From Streptomyces sp. (GTDB lineage Bacteria; Actinomycetota; Actinomycetes; Streptomycetales; Streptomycetaceae), in NCBI GenBank assembly GCA_003519485.1, contig DOWQ01000231.1, forward strand, positions 1 through 7,212: DNA of 7,212 nt, in the 5' to 3' direction. Below are positions 6,283 through 7,212 of this stretch, piece after piece (within the stretch, counting starts at the first letter, position 1; each line of letters starts with the position of its first letter). The notes beneath the pieces are model-generated. The model searched no databases and had not been told where the DNA came from. It saw nothing but the letters and a program-made list of their open reading frames with translations. The translations under genes and the position numbers were made by a program.

Positions 6283-6998
6283 CTCACCGTCTCCCCGGCT
6301 CCCGCGAGACCCGCGACGACGGCGGAGGCATCGACCGTGCCTGCCGTGCCTGTCGAGTCCGTGCCCTCCGCCGCGTTCGCGCCGAGCAGCCGCTCGACGT
6401 ACTTGGCGAGGATGTCGACCTCGAGATTGACCGGGTCGCCGACCTGCTTGCTGCCGAGGGTGGTCAGCGCCAGGGTGGTCGGGATCAGGCTGATGCTGAA
6501 GTGGTCGGCGGCGGCGTCGACGACGGTGAGGCTGACGCCGTCGACGGTGATCGAGCCCTTCTCGACGACGTATCGGGCGAGCCGCGCCGGCAGCGAGATC
6601 TTCACGATCTCCCAGTGCTCGCCGGGGATGCGTTCGGCGATCGTGCCGGTGCCGTCCACGTGCCCCTGGACGAGATGCCCGCCGAGGCGCCCGCCGAGCG
6701 CCATCGGGCGTTCGAGGTTGACGCGGCTGCCGGGAACGAGGACTCCGAGGCTGGAGCGGTTCAGCGTCTCCGCCATCACATCGGCGGTGAACTCGCCGTC
6801 CGCGGCCTCCACGACGGTGAGGCAGACGCCGTTGACCGCGATCGAGTCACCGTGCCGGGCGTCCCCGGTGACGAGCGGGCCGCGCAGCCGGAAGCGGGCG
6901 GAGCGGCCGGCGGCCCCTCCGGCGGTTGCCGGGGAGGCGTCGTCGAGCAGCTCGACGGCGGCGACCTCACCCAGTTCTTCGACGATGCCTGTGAACAC
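6279..6998 (-). CDS. ribE: Riboflavin synthase, alpha chain
   Basis: RibE converts two lumazine molecules into one riboflavin and one pyrimidine, which is recycled. Two repeated lumazine-binding barrels are visible: domain 1 (about 1-97) with MFTGIVEELG and NGVCLTVV (56-63), and domain 2 (about 98-205) with GGHLVQGHVDGTG (106-118) and DGVSLTVV (153-160). The usual arrangement, Cys in the first repeat and Ser in the second, is kept. The 239 residues exceed the usual 200-220. An Ala/Gly-rich insertion lies at about 20-33, and a Ala/Thr/Gly-rich tail at about 206-239 follows KYVERLL, which normally closes the enzyme. Both look disordered. The GTG start at 6998 is 2 nt after the ribD stop, with GAGGAGAG at 7005-7012. 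The stop overlaps ribM. Confidence 0.96.
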   Translation of the reverse strand: MFTGIVEELGEVAAVELLDDASPATAGGAAGRSARFRLRGPLVTGDARHGDSIAVNGVCLTVVEAADGEFTADVMAETLNRSSLGVLVPGSRVNLERPMALGGRLGGHLVQGHVDGTGTIAERIPGEHWEIVKISLPARLARYVVEKGSITVDGVSLTVVDAAADHFSISLIPTTLALTTLGSKQVGDPVNLEVDILAKYVERLLGANAAEGTDSTGTAGTVDASAVVAGLAGAGETVR

Positions 6999-7000
6999 GT

Positions 7001-7212
7001 TCAGCTCTCCTCGGAGGCGGGGACAACGGCAGGGGTGGTGGCGGAAGTGGCGGTCGTGGCGGTGGGTACGAACACGGGCACGGCGGTAACCCGCAGATCC
7101 GGGCCGAGCCGGTCGGTGCCCGTCACCTCGAGCCGCAACACCTCGTCGATCGTGCCGATCCCGGCGTCGGCCAGGACCTGCGGGCCGGCGCCGAGCAGCG
7201 CGGGCGCCAGAT
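7001..7212 (-). CDS. ribD: Riboflavin biosynthesis protein RibD, C-terminal end (partial)
   Basis: The frame enters at the right edge of the window and runs for 69 residues to TGA at 7001-7003. It begins LAPALLGAGPQVLADAGIGT and continues LRLEVTGTDRLGPDLRVTAV. These are typical last strands of the RibD reductase domain, where a LGPDLR-type segment near the C-terminus is characteristic of RibD and related pyrimidine reductases. RibD deaminates and reduces the diaminopyrimidine in the GTP branch. The final 20-odd residues are a Thr/Ala/Val-rich tail (TATTATSATTP) that is probably disordered. The catalytic parts, including the deaminase zinc site, lie outside the window, so activity cannot be judged. 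Its place just before ribE (2 nt gap) supports the call. Confidence 0.85.
   Translation of the reverse strand, partial: LAPALLGAGPQVLADAGIGTIDEVLRLEVTGTDRLGPDLRVTAVPVFVPTATTATSATTPAVVPASEES
7005..7012 (-). promoter_or_regulatory. ribE ribosome binding site inside the ribD 3' end
   Basis: GAGGAGAG on the minus strand lies 6 nt before the GTG at 6998 and within the last Glu-Glu-Ser codons of ribD. The ribE site is therefore read through by ribosomes finishing ribD, as expected for translational coupling. Confidence 0.75.

Noticed and set aside
6999..7212. FMN riboswitch near ribE
   Set aside because: This stretch is the coding end of ribD, and none of the conserved RFN-element segments is visible. 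If present, it should lie upstream of ribD outside the window.

Overview
The window is very GC-rich by eye, and codon third positions in the real genes are almost all G or C. Start codons are often GTG, genes are tightly packed with 4-base stop/start overlaps, and Leu TTA/CTA and Ser TCA codons are almost absent. Together with the gene content this points to an actinobacterium, for example the Streptomyces or Pseudonocardia type. I cannot fix the family from the sequence alone.

Region A (right half, about 3294-7212, minus strand, read from right to left) is a riboflavin biosynthesis operon. It holds the 3' end of ribD (deaminase/reductase), ribE (riboflavin synthase), ribM (a PnuC-family membrane protein, probable riboflavin transporter), ribBA (DHBP synthase fused to GTP cyclohydrolase II), ribH (lumazine synthase) and a small two-helix membrane protein with a bacterial PH domain. 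ribE/ribM, ribM/ribBA and ribH/PH overlap by GTGA, ATGA and GTGA respectively. ribD and ribE are 2 nt apart. Only ribBA and ribH are separated, by 45 nt. RibBA supplies both branch precursors, RibH and RibE make the vitamin from the RibD product and DHBP, and RibM probably imports it. Any operon promoter or FMN riboswitch would lie upstream of ribD, beyond the right edge, and I see none inside the window.

Region B (about 138-3240, minus strand, same direction) is less ordinary. In order it holds a small secreted protein whose reading frame appears broken twice by single missing bases, an unrecognised 251-residue protein coupled to it, an orphan dihydroorotate-dehydrogenase-like flavoprotein with a changed active site, and a HAD-superfamily protein resembling haloacid dehalogenase type II but with altered motifs. 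Their common role is unknown. The first two are clearly coupled and the other two could be cotranscribed.

Region C (1-111, plus strand) looks like the last 36 codons of an unidentified gene that converges on the HAD gene.

I found no tRNA, rRNA, CRISPR array, insertion sequence, integrase or convincing terminator. No stretch of 300 bases lacks a gene. The best candidates for something not yet described are the coupled secreted/unknown gene pair and the atypical DHOD-like protein. The riboflavin half is well-known biology.
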